In this document: one piece after another, positions 17,057 through 23,937 of the stretch | How the letters are laid out: each line of letters begins with the position of its first letter | How positions within the stretch are numbered: position 1 is the stretch's first letter | NCBI GenBank assembly: GCA_021413735.1 | Contig: JAIOPV010000087.1 | Span: 1 to 45,703 of the forward strand | Direction: 5' to 3' | Origin: Planctomycetota bacterium | GTDB lineage: Bacteria > Planctomycetota > Planctomycetia > Gemmatales > Gemmataceae | DNA length: 45,703 nt | Notes under the pieces: model-generated | What the model saw: the letters and a program-made list of their open reading frames with translations, nothing else | The model's database searches: none | What the model was told of the DNA's origin: nothing | Translations under genes and position numbers: made by a program

Positions 17057-18736
17057 ATGGCAGGTTCCCAAGGCGTGCGCGCTGGAAGGGCTTTTGTCGA
17101 ACTTTTCGCAAATGACAATGCATTAGTTCGCACTCTGGAGAAGGCCGGTTCCAAGCTGAAATCGTTCGGTGTGCAATCCGCGGCCGTGGGTGGCGCGATC
17201 GGCGCACCGCTCGCGAAGTCGTTTTCCGACGCGCTCAACAAGGGCGCCGAGATCAAGAATCTTTCGATTCAGTTCGGTGAAACCACGTCGAGCGTATCGA
17301 CACTCGCCGGCGCCTTCAATGTGGCCGGCGCGAACCTCGAAAACTTCGGCGGTTCAATCGACGGGCTGAAAAGCAAAATCAAGGCCGCGGCCGACGGGAA
17401 CGGTGAACTGGTTGAAGGTCTGCGAGGCTTACGCGGTCGCGACCTCATCAACATGAGCCTGGAAAAGCAACTCGACACCATCGCCGAACGGTTCAAGGAT
17501 ATCAAACTGGCGACCGATCAGACGGCAGTAGCGCAAGACCTGTTCGGCGCATCGGCCGCGAAGTTGCTGCCCTACCTGCGTGAAGGCGCAGCAGGGCTGG
17601 CGAAGCTGAAAGCCGAAGGAAAGAAGGCCGGCGAAATCATGTCCGACGAGGACATTGAACGCAGCTACACCGCGTCCAAGGCGTTGAATCTGGTTTGGGT
17701 GGAACTCAAAAACACGGTGGTTGCTCTCGGCGCGTCACTGCTACCCACACGCGGTCAGACCAAGAGCGTCACGGACGCCATCCGCGAAGCGTTCCAAAAT
17801 ACGCGCGCCTGGATTGCGGAGAATCGCAATTTCATCATCGCCGCAGCCGGAGCCGCGGCCGGATTGATCGGACTCGCCGGGGCAGCAGTCGGGGTAAAGC
17901 TCGCTCTTACTGCAGTGACCACGCTCGTTTCCGGTATTGGGCTAGCACTCGGGTTACTTTTGTCGCCCGTGGGGCTTGTGACGATAGCCGTAGTTGGAAT
18001 CGGCACGGCGTTTTTGACCTGCACGGAGACCGGGAGAAAGATGACTTCGGCACTTGGGGAAGCGTTCGCCGGGATGAAAGAATCATTCGGCGTTGCGTGG
18101 GGTGGAATCCGCGATGCGATCAAGGCCGGGGACATTGAGGGCGCGATGCAGATTGCCGGCGCTGGCATCAAGGCCATCTGGCGCGAACTACTTTTGGGAC
18201 TCCGCAAGGGGTGGAATGACTTCGTGAAGTGGATGGTGAGCATCATCAAGGATAACCCGATGTTGCTCCCCGTCATCGGCGCAGCCGTGGGGACAGCAGT
18301 CGGCGGGCCAATCGGCGCGGTCGCGGGACTCGCAGCCGGTACCGGCGCGAACTTCATCGACTTCGAGAAGCACCTATCCGCCGATCTGGAAGCCGCAAAC
18401 GCCAGCGTTAAAGAGGCCAAGGACGAGTTACGCGCGCTGGTGATGGGAAGGGGCAACAAGGGAGCGGCAGGGGACCAGGGCATCATCGACGGAGCCGCAG
18501 CGGACGCCGCCCGACTCAAAGCCTACGAGCAAATCAAGGACGCTGGGAAGAAACTCCCGGAGCTATTCGACCACAGCAAGGGCGTGTTTTCCGGGCCGAT
18601 CGGTCAGCAGTTGGGGCTTGGTGACAAGATCGCACAACGGCAACTCGACGTGCAGCAAAACATGGACAAGGGTATTCAGCAAGTTGTGAAAGGCGTGAAC
18701 GACCTCGGGAAAAACAAAGCTGTGTTCGGCCGGTAA
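17057..18736 (+). CDS. Phage tail tape-measure-like protein
   Basis: 559 aa. Layout typical of tape-measure proteins: N-terminal helical region with LEKAGSKLKSFGVQSAAVGG, then a conserved SIQFGETTSS segment, a strongly hydrophobic glycine/alanine stretch at about 259-319, a second hydrophobic stretch at 402-428 and a helical C-terminus. In phages this protein sets tail length and helps DNA entry. At 559 residues it would imply a short tail. No tail tube, chaperone or baseplate gene is recognisable here, so it may act with a helper phage or have another membrane-related role. Confidence 0.6.
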   Translation: MAGSQGVRAGRAFVELFANDNALVRTLEKAGSKLKSFGVQSAAVGGAIGAPLAKSFSDALNKGAEIKNLSIQFGETTSSVSTLAGAFNVAGANLENFGGSIDGLKSKIKAAADGNGELVEGLRGLRGRDLINMSLEKQLDTIAERFKDIKLATDQTAVAQDLFGASAAKLLPYLREGAAGLAKLKAEGKKAGEIMSDEDIERSYTASKALNLVWVELKNTVVALGASLLPTRGQTKSVTDAIREAFQNTRAWIAENRNFIIAAAGAAAGLIGLAGAAVGVKLALTAVTTLVSGIGLALGLLLSPVGLVTIAVVGIGTAFLTCTETGRKMTSALGEAFAGMKESFGVAWGGIRDAIKAGDIEGAMQIAGAGIKAIWRELLLGLRKGWNDFVKWMVSIIKDNPMLLPVIGAAVGTAVGGPIGAVAGLAAGTGANFIDFEKHLSADLEAANASVKEAKDELRALVMGRGNKGAAGDQGIIDGAAADAARLKAYEQIKDAGKKLPELFDHSKGVFSGPIGQQLGLGDKIAQRQLDVQQNMDKGIQQVVKGVNDLGKNKAVFGR

Positions 18737-18795
18737 CGATCCCCGTCACTCGATCCGGGCGCGGGCAACCGTGCCTTTCTCATTGGGGGCATGTG

Positions 18796-19335
18796 ATGAC
18801 CGCACCCGAAGCGACGGAGCTAACCGAGAAGTACATTCGGCTCGCGTTCAAAATCGCGAACCGCTGGGCAGCAAATCACCCGCACCTTCACGACGAGTTC
18901 GAAAGCGCGGCGGTATTCACACTCTGGCAATCGGCTCTTGGATTCGACCAGGCGCGAGACGTCCATTTCTCGACTTGGTTTCGCTTGCAGTGTCGATCCG
19001 CGCTCATTCGAGTGTTGCGGAAAGAGCGAGCCAAGGCACCGGAGATGTTCATACCGCAGTTCGTGCCCACGGAGAAGCAAGAGACGCACCCGGCCGAGCG
19101 AATTGCCGACCCGCGACGAGGGCCCGCGGAGGCCGCAGAAATCGCGCTCGATGCTGCCCCGTTGCTGCGAGCGCTCGACGCACTACCTGAGCGGCAACGC
19201 GATGTAGTGCAACGGCGCGTGATGCTGAACCAAAAGTTCGATGAGATAGCGGCCGCTCACGGGATGAGTCGCGCCAACATCGGGAACATCCTGAACGCTG
19301 CTCTGGATTCCATCAAAGCGAATCACATGGCCTGA
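18796..19335 (+). CDS. Sigma-70 family RNA polymerase sigma factor
   Basis: 179 aa from ATG 18796, with GGGGGC upstream; a GTG three bases earlier is an alternative. Region 2 spans about residues 30-75 (FESAAVFTLWQSALGF, FSTWFRLQCRSALIRVLRK) and region 4 spans 125-172 (LPERQRDVVQRRV, FDEIAAAHGMSRANIGNIL). Region 3 is missing, as in ECF-type factors. It follows the tape-measure-like gene and could direct transcription of element genes, like phage late sigma factors. Its target promoters are unknown and no anti-sigma gene is evident. Confidence 0.75.
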   Translation: MTAPEATELTEKYIRLAFKIANRWAANHPHLHDEFESAAVFTLWQSALGFDQARDVHFSTWFRLQCRSALIRVLRKERAKAPEMFIPQFVPTEKQETHPAERIADPRRGPAEAAEIALDAAPLLRALDALPERQRDVVQRRVMLNQKFDEIAAAHGMSRANIGNILNAALDSIKANHMA

Positions 19336-19362
19336 CCCCTTCACCCTTTCAGGAGTTTTGAC

Positions 19363-19581
19363 ATGACGACGTTAGCCGACTGCCTGAGCCTCCGCGAACA
19401 GAAAGAACACGACGCGGAACTGCTCGTGCGTATCCGCGCAAACGCGACGCCGCCAACACTGGCCGCGCTCTTCGACGGGATGGAACCACTTTGGGCACGG
19501 GAAGCCGCGGAGCGCTTACAGATCGCCGGGAAGATTCGCGAAGTGGAAGGCGAGCGGTTGGTAGCTGTCGCGAAGCGCTGA
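19363..19581 (+). CDS. Small hypothetical protein, 72 aa
   Basis: Good ribosome site AGGAG, 8 bp before the ATG, 27 bp after the sigma factor gene. Helical, with a middle segment LAALFDGMEPLWAREAAERL and an end (KIREVEGERLVAVAKR) that could be a winged-helix wing. Possibly a regulator that partners the sigma factor. Not recognised. Confidence 0.55.
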   Translation: MTTLADCLSLREQKEHDAELLVRIRANATPPTLAALFDGMEPLWAREAAERLQIAGKIREVEGERLVAVAKR

Positions 19582-19662
19582 CCACGATCAGCCTGACAGT
19601 TCCGCAGGTTGTCGCAAGATCGGTAGCCAAGTTGCGGAGAGTCGCGGGAATCAGCTAATTCC

Positions 19663-19691
19663 TTGCGTCATTAAAGCTTTTCGCCAGAATA
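19663..19691 (+). promoter_or_regulatory. Candidate promoter of the DUF6414-like operon
   Basis: TTGCGT (19663-19668), a 17-bp AT-rich spacer, AGAATA (19686-19691). About 28 bp upstream of the 62-aa gene. Confidence 0.35.
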
Positions 19692-19719
19692 CCTGTATGC
19701 GAACATCGGGGCGAAGATC

Positions 19720-19908
19720 ATGAATACCCCAGAGCCAGAGAAGAATGCAGACCAGCCGAAGCGTCGTGGAATGATGCAACGGCTGAAAGATTGGATCGAA
19801 GGCGCGTCGGTCGAGATAGACAAAGCAGAAGCTGACATCGACCGGAAGCGCAGAGAACTCGAAGAAAGGAACGCCCGTGGAACCCGCCGAACAGACGGAC
19901 GTATATGA
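19720..19908 (+). CDS. Small amphipathic helical protein, 62 aa
   Basis: No close AGGAGG-type ribosome site. Charged N-terminus (EPEKNADQPKRRG), then a long helix MMQRLKDWIEGASVEIDKAE continuing as an Arg/Glu-rich coil. Its last 32 bp overlap the start of the DUF6414-like gene in another frame, so the two are translationally coupled and probably act together. It could be a membrane-binding peptide or a partner subunit; no family is recognised. Confidence 0.5.
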   Translation: MNTPEPEKNADQPKRRGMMQRLKDWIEGASVEIDKAEADIDRKRRELEERNARGTRRTDGRI

Positions 19909-20662
19909 CTTCCTTTACCGCGATCCCTCACGGGTCGCGTCATACTACGCTCAACTCCACGGAGGGCAGGTACTCACCACCGAAATCGGCGGCCAGAGCC
20001 GAGAGGCGACAGAAAACCTCATTGGTGGAAGTCTCACGCTCGCCAAAGGGGAACGGAAGAAAACGAAAGATTACACCACTACTCGCAAAGAGCAACTCGC
20101 ACCGCACGACACAGCCACCGTGGACATGATTGGCACATTGAAGGCGAAGGGGAAATTTTGGGACAAGCACCCCAAGAACGCTCCGAATGGTTCCTTGGTT
20201 CAGATTGAAGGAACACTATCATTTGCCGATTCCGCAATGCTTAGACTGGCATCCTCTGTTGATGAAGACACCTGGGTGTCTTTGATGAGTCAACAAGGGC
20301 AACAGGGGAAATACGGTAAGCCGGGCAGACAGGAAAAGGCCACCGCAAAACTCATCAAGGCGCTTCTCCAATCACTCGAAATTCCTTCCGTGTACTTTCT
20401 CTGGACGCCAGAAGGAACCTATGTCGGATCGGTGAAGGAAGCTGGCTTGGACGAGCCAATCGGCGGCTATTACTACAAGCATGGTGATGGCGGACTTCCT
20501 GGCGCGGTCGTGGTCGGAATCCGAGAGACTGCAACCCCGTCAGCAATGGTGAATGCGGGACTTGTAGGGGCAACCCTCAACATGGCCCAAGTGCTTCGGA
20601 ATCTTGTCTTTCCAGAAGATGCCATCCGTGTTGCTCCACTCGCAATCTATCGAAGACTGTGA
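19877..20662 (+). CDS. DUF6414-like protein, possible cargo or defence gene
   Basis: 261 aa with a GTG start after AAAGGAACGCC. The N-terminus VYDFLYRDPSRVASYYAQLHGG resembles, from memory, DUF6414 proteins, which open with a tyrosine/aspartate motif followed by a serine- and glutamine-containing helix. A SKKV-type catalytic motif is not seen. A beta-rich middle segment (QIEGTLSFADSAMLRLAS) and a hydrophobic C-terminal third follow. Its position at the right of the element, after its own possible promoter and before a giant hairpin, is where mobile elements carry cargo. Function unknown; a defence role is inference. Confidence 0.5.
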   Translation: MEPAEQTDVYDFLYRDPSRVASYYAQLHGGQVLTTEIGGQSREATENLIGGSLTLAKGERKKTKDYTTTRKEQLAPHDTATVDMIGTLKAKGKFWDKHPKNAPNGSLVQIEGTLSFADSAMLRLASSVDEDTWVSLMSQQGQQGKYGKPGRQEKATAKLIKALLQSLEIPSVYFLWTPEGTYVGSVKEAGLDEPIGGYYYKHGDGGLPGAVVVGIRETATPSAMVNAGLVGATLNMAQVLRNLVFPEDAIRVAPLAIYRRL

Positions 20663-20916
20663 GCAAACACGACACCGCCCGAGGCTTCACCATGGGCGCG
20701 CTTTGGTTGGGCAGAACGAGTGCCCACGGATCGACAACACCCGGGCACGCGGGGTCGGGTTGCTTCATTCAGCGGCGAGACCGCGTTCCGCTCCCATCCT
20801 TGCAACTCGCCGCGCTCTCGGTTACCCTCACCGCGTTCTCGTGGTTGGTTTAGCTCGTCGCTCTGCGACAGGACGATGTTGCGTCGTCCGAGCACATGGC
20901 TTGTCTTGCGACCCGA

Positions 20917-21044
20917 GGAAGGCTATTCCAGCACCGCTTTCGGCCCCCTGGGTCCAGGGGCCCTGTCGGTCTGGAGCAACCTCACCAGTCGCGGTTCCGA
21001 CAGGGCCCCTGGACCCAGGGGGCCGGCGGTGCCGTGAGCCTTCC
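20917..21044. ncRNA. Giant 128-nt hairpin, candidate non-coding RNA
   Basis: Three successive arm pairs: GGAAGGCT (20917-20924) with 21037-21044; GCACCGC (20931-20937) with 21026-21032; and a perfect 28-bp pair, 20942-20969 with 20997-21024, around a 27-nt loop. Each 28-bp arm is itself near-palindromic (CCCCTGGGTCCAGGGG), so each arm could also fold alone. Total 43 base pairs. Strand and transcription are unknown, and no reverse transcriptase is nearby to suggest a retron. Confidence 0.6.
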
Positions 21045-21083
21045 GCGTCTCAGGTCTTGAAGTAAACGCCACGGGAACAGGAC

Positions 21084-21107
21084 AGGCCGGGGATTGCTCC
21101 CCGGCCT
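21084..21107 (+). terminator. Terminator-like hairpin
   Basis: Perfect 9-bp stem AGGCCGGGG/CCCCGGCCT with a 6-nt loop, followed by TGTTCGTT. On the plus strand it would end transcripts from the DUF6414-like gene and the giant hairpin. Confidence 0.55.
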
Positions 21108-21139
21108 TGTTCGTTATGCTGCGTTTCGCCGCGTTGTGA

Positions 21140-21307
21140 TTAGCTCACGGCATATTGTTTCAGGTAGGTAACCATCTCGACCGCTGCGCCGTGTGCGGCC
21201 TCGGCATCCGCTTTTGTCGCCTGACCACCCTTGTGAACGATTGCGTTGCGCTTCTCCGAAGTGGCCCTGAATCGCGCCCAGAACGGCACGTTCCGCGGCA
21301 ACCTCAC
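21140..21307 (-). CDS. Small basic hypothetical protein, 55 aa
   Basis: Frame opens with GTG at 21307 (a TTG at 21319 is an alternative) and ends with TAA at 21140-21142. The translation has normal protein composition: MRLPRNVPFWARFRATSEKR, then an Ala-rich helix and the end MVTYLKQYAVS. No strong ribosome site, so it could be the tail of a decayed longer gene. The Trp-Ala-Arg-Phe start suggests an amphipathic basic helix. Confidence 0.4.
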   Translation of the reverse strand: MRLPRNVPFWARFRATSEKRNAIVHKGGQATKADAEAAHGAAVEMVTYLKQYAVS

Positions 21308-21383
21308 ACGCGATGTCAAGTGACGGTCATTTCCAAATCATGAACTACCCCGCTTAAAAACCAAGAGACTATCCCGTTATCAC

Positions 21384-21438
21384 CGATCACCCTGCGTGCT
21401 CTCCACTGAAGTTTCTTGACTGGCACGCAGGGTGATCG
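21384..21438. repeat. Perfect 16-bp inverted repeat
   Basis: CGATCACCCTGCGTGC (21384-21399) and its exact inverse (21423-21438) with a 23-nt loop. It lies 8 bp beyond the stop of the minus-strand gene at 21447-21710, so it may terminate that transcript. No T-tract follows. Confidence 0.5.
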
Positions 21439-21446
21439 AGATGGGG

Positions 21447-21710
21447 CTAATCTCCATAGACGCTGATTCGCAGGAGCGTGTTTGTGTTTGGTTTCAAGGT
21501 GATTTTGAAGCCAGCCGGGTCGGGTTCTACCTCAATGTGGTCCCATGATACAATGTTTGTAAGATTGTCTGTTGGTGCATACCAGCACGCTGACAATGCG
21601 GGACCAGCAACCGCAACAGTGAACGACTGTGTTGCACCAACGGGAACTTGGAACGCTCCACCGACATTCCCGCCGCCGAGGACAAAACTGCCCAAAAATC
21701 TTGCCGCCAT
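21447..21710 (-). CDS. Hypothetical beta-rich protein, 87 aa
   Basis: ATG at 21710 preceded by GGAGTTTTGAC, nearly the same ribosome site as the gene at 19363. The product is Gly-rich at first (FLGSFVLGGGNVGGAFQVPV) and then strand-forming, ending FKITLKPNTNTLLRISVYGD. No cysteine pairs or catalytic motif. Lower GC than the rest of the element. Likely an operon with the gene at 21734-21949. Could be a small virion decoration or beta-sandwich protein, but not recognised. Confidence 0.6.
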   Translation of the reverse strand: MAARFLGSFVLGGGNVGGAFQVPVGATQSFTVAVAGPALSACWYAPTDNLTNIVSWDHIEVEPDPAGFKITLKPNTNTLLRISVYGD

Positions 21711-21733
21711 GTCAAAACTCCAAAAGTGTGAAA

Positions 21734-21949
21734 CTACTCCATCCGCAGGTTCAACTTGAACCCGTCTCTCTCTAAATCGAAATCAATCTGCAAAAAATGT
21801 CTTCGTGGAACAAATTTTTTCAAAAATTGCCGCACAGTAACTTTTAACTGATTGATTGCCGATTGTTTGTATATTTCAACGGAGATAACGTTGAGGGAAA
21901 TGTTCAGGTTTATGATCGTCCTCGCTTCCGGACACTCGCATCTTGCCAT
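21734..21949 (-). CDS. Hypothetical AT-rich protein, 71 aa
   Basis: Ends 23 bp before the downstream minus-strand gene starts. Composition differs from its neighbours: many Ile, Asn, Lys and Phe (IINLNISLNVISVEIYKQSA, then QFLKKFVPRRHFLQIDFDLE). Helix followed by strands. No clear ribosome site at ATG 21949. It may have been acquired separately from a low-GC source. Function unknown. Confidence 0.45.
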   Translation of the reverse strand: MARCECPEARTIINLNISLNVISVEIYKQSAINQLKVTVRQFLKKFVPRRHFLQIDFDLERDGFKLNLRME

Positions 21950-22008
21950 CTGAACGGTCGATGCTGCATGACGGCAGAACGACGAGGCCGGAGCGGTCAG
22001 CGCTTCGA

Positions 22009-22048
22009 GTAACCGGGTAACAAAGTAACCCCGTAACGCAGTAACAGA
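22009..22048. repeat. Five GTAAC iterons with an exact 8-bp period
   Basis: GTAAC occurs at 22009, 22017, 22025, 22033 and 22041, each followed by three variable bases. An AT-rich stretch (AGAAATTTAATTGTCATCG) comes next. It lies between the divergent genes at 21949 and 22193, so cooperative operator or replication iterons are possible. Confidence 0.65.
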
Positions 22049-22128
22049 AATTTAATTGTCATCGTATTGACCTGTCGCGACCGACGCGATATCTTCGCCG
22101 CATCCAGGCCAAAGGTAGAAACGAAAAC

Positions 22129-22159
22129 GCCCGCCCGAAGTTCGCACCTTCGAGCGGGC
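22129..22159 (+). promoter_or_regulatory. Leader hairpin before the 22193 gene
   Basis: GCCCGCCCGAAG (22129-22140) pairs with CTTCGAGCGGGC (22148-22159) apart from one mismatch, loop 7 nt. It ends 33 bp before the start codon; attenuator or transcript-stabilising leader. Confidence 0.4.
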
Positions 22160-22192
22160 CAACGTCCCCCACCCTTATCAGGAGTCGAGAAC

Positions 22193-22564
22193 ATGACCAG
22201 CGTACCCACGACAGCGCCAGCGATCAAGACCGCCCCATCCGTCGCGCTTGTCACGAGGCCCAGGAATCGCGTCTTGCACGCGATCAAGGCCAACAACGCC
22301 AAGGCAGAGCAACCCGCCACCATTCGCAGCAACGAGGCCCGCGAGCGCTTGCATGCGTGGCTCACACGGATCGTCGGAGAGATGCGAACAGTGAGCGAGG
22401 GAATGGGAGGCGTCGCGGATGCGTTCACAGCAGAAGAGCGTCGGGAGATGGTTCATGCGCTCGAAGGCGCGAGTGAGTTTCTTTCCACCGTGCTACCCAA
22501 AACGGTTCCCGACGAGCTTGCCGCGTTGTTCAGCCGACGCGAAGCCGGACGAGATCGCGGTTGA
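22193..22564 (+). CDS. Hypothetical helical protein, 123 aa
   Basis: ATG 22193 follows GGAGTCGAGAAC; the frame is open 42 codons further upstream but through the leader hairpin. Thr/Pro-rich start (TSVPTTAPAIKTAPS), basic region RPRNRVLHAIKANN and two helices (ARERLHAWLTRIVGEMR, AEERREMVHALEGASEFL). No known domain. First gene of a plus-strand pair with the zinc-ribbon membrane protein. Confidence 0.6.
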   Translation: MTSVPTTAPAIKTAPSVALVTRPRNRVLHAIKANNAKAEQPATIRSNEARERLHAWLTRIVGEMRTVSEGMGGVADAFTAEERREMVHALEGASEFLSTVLPKTVPDELAALFSRREAGRDRG

Positions 22565-22795
22565 GAGCAGGAGCGGCGACCGACGGCCCGGCCTTGCGCG
22601 TCGGGTCGTTTCATTCGGGCCGGCTTATCCTCCCCGGCAGTGGTAATTCGCCCACCTATTTCAGCCTTTACCGCGGACAGACTTTCTGGAGGGTAGGCAA
22701 ATGGCGGGGCCACGCAGAACAGCCGTACAGCTTTCGATTGCTGCGGTGGGAAGCGACAATTCTCCGGATGGAATACGCGAACTTGGGGAAAGATC

Positions 22796-23416
22796 ATGCG
22801 AGCCGAGTACGTCTGTCCAGAGTGCGAGGAAACCATTCTTGCGCCTGAGTCGCTCGCCGGCTCGTCAGCACCATGCCCAAAGTGCAAAACTCTCATCGCC
22901 CGCTGGCCATTGCCATTGGAGAAGGAGGCGATTCCGTTGCCAGAATCACTCCCGGCGAAAAAGACACGTGAACGATTCGAGTACGTCTGCCCTGCGTGTA
23001 ACGAGATTATTGAGTCAGGTAAAGGGCTGGAAGGCTCAACAAATGACTGCCCAGAATGCGGCTCTCGTATCAAGAAATGGCCAGCCCCAAAGCCACCGAA
23101 GGTAAAAGCGAGGCCAGCTTGGCAAAGAGCCATCATCGCTGCCGTCCTGGCCGTCGTCCTCGTTGTCGTTGCTGCTACTGTTTTGGCCTACGTCTCAAGC
23201 CGGCCGAGCGAGGCCGATCTCGCTGAGTCGGCGAAACCGCTTGTCACACAAATCATTCGCGACAATGGCGGCTACGAGAAATGCATCAAGGTTGAAATCC
23301 TTGGTCGGATTGATGGCGGTGGGTACAAAGCCGCTGCCGAATTGAGCAACGGGCGGTTTCTGCCCATTACGATCCACAAAGTAAAAGGCATGGTCTACGT
23401 CGAAATACAGCGGTGA
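22796..23416 (+). CDS. Double zinc-ribbon membrane protein, 206 aa
   Basis: ATG after GGGGAAAG. Two zinc ribbons: Cys7/Cys10 with Cys27/Cys30, and Cys65/Cys68 with Cys85/Cys88. A single transmembrane helix spans about 112-133, followed by an outer domain (AKPLVTQIIRDNGG ... MVYVEIQR). The ribbons are cytoplasmic if the helix is a type II anchor. Such proteins are frequent in planctomycetes. A stress-sensing or recruiting role at the membrane is a guess. Host-like gene possibly carried as cargo. Confidence 0.65.
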   Translation: MRAEYVCPECEETILAPESLAGSSAPCPKCKTLIARWPLPLEKEAIPLPESLPAKKTRERFEYVCPACNEIIESGKGLEGSTNDCPECGSRIKKWPAPKPPKVKARPAWQRAIIAAVLAVVLVVVAATVLAYVSSRPSEADLAESAKPLVTQIIRDNGGYEKCIKVEILGRIDGGGYKAAAELSNGRFLPITIHKVKGMVYVEIQR

Positions 23417-23520
23417 CTCAACTCGTCGGCGGGTAATCTGTGGTGAATTGACCTCCGTTACCCGCACTTCCCACCAACCCGCGACCGCCACGCCGTTCAC
23501 CACGTCGCCGCGGTGTTGGA

Positions 23521-23724
23521 TCACTGCATCTGCTCATGCCTCTCGATGTGTTCTTTCGCTCGACGAATGCCGACCAACGCAACGAGTTTGTGAAGACTGT
23601 TCAGCAGTTCGGCGACATCCAATTCCGCCTCGGCTCTACCCCTGTCGTAATTGCCCTGATCGCGGGTCAGATTTGCGATCTTGCCGCCCCTTTTGCGAGC
23701 ATAACTCGGTGGGCCCTTAGCCAT
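23521..23724 (-). CDS. Small basic hypothetical protein, 67 aa
   Basis: ATG at 23724 preceded by GGGGGAACGGTT. Basic, Gly-rich start (MAKGPPSYARKRGGKIANL), then a long helix ending AKEHIERHEQMQ. The last gene before the right end; small proteins at this position often regulate integration, which is inference from place only. Confidence 0.55.
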   Translation of the reverse strand: MAKGPPSYARKRGGKIANLTRDQGNYDRGRAEAELDVAELLNSLHKLVALVGIRRAKEHIERHEQMQ

Positions 23725-23800
23725 AACCGTTCCCCCATTGATCAAAGTTATTCTAATAATATCCAGTGTATTACCCCGCGAAGCCGCGAGCGGTTCAGAC

Positions 23801-23818
23801 CGGTAGTATTTACTACCG
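23801..23818. promoter_or_regulatory. Right integrase arm-type sites
   Basis: CGGTAGTA (23801-23808) abuts TTTACTACCG (23809-23818), an inverted pair of the word found near attL, 120 bp inside attR. A direct copy of TCTAGCGTTC is also shared by both ends (6287-6296 and 23888-23897). Confidence 0.6.
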
Positions 23819-23937
23819 CGAGGGGCTGTTTTGGGTTGTTACGGGATGTTTTGGTGAGCCGTGCGAAGTGTGCGAACGCCTGGAATTTCTAGCGTTCGGT
23901 GCGTTTCCAAGGCGATAGCAGAGTTGGCCGAAAATGC

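Larger units (their letters stand above)
20663..21139. other. 477-bp structured non-coding stretch
   Basis: No believable gene on either strand. It contains a short hairpin (GGACGA/TCGTCC near 20870-20890), the 128-nt giant hairpin at 20917-21044 and a terminator-like hairpin at 21084-21107. The order fits a transcribed structured RNA followed by its terminator. Confidence 0.55.

Noticed and set aside
20917-21044. Retron-type RNA
   Set aside because: No reverse transcriptase gene is found anywhere in the window.
20604-21065. 153-codon open frame across the giant hairpin
   Set aside because: It starts inside the DUF6414-like gene and its translation just follows the palindrome; no ribosome site.
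22009-22048. CRISPR array
   Set aside because: Units are 8 bp with 3-bp variable parts, far too short, and no cas genes are present.
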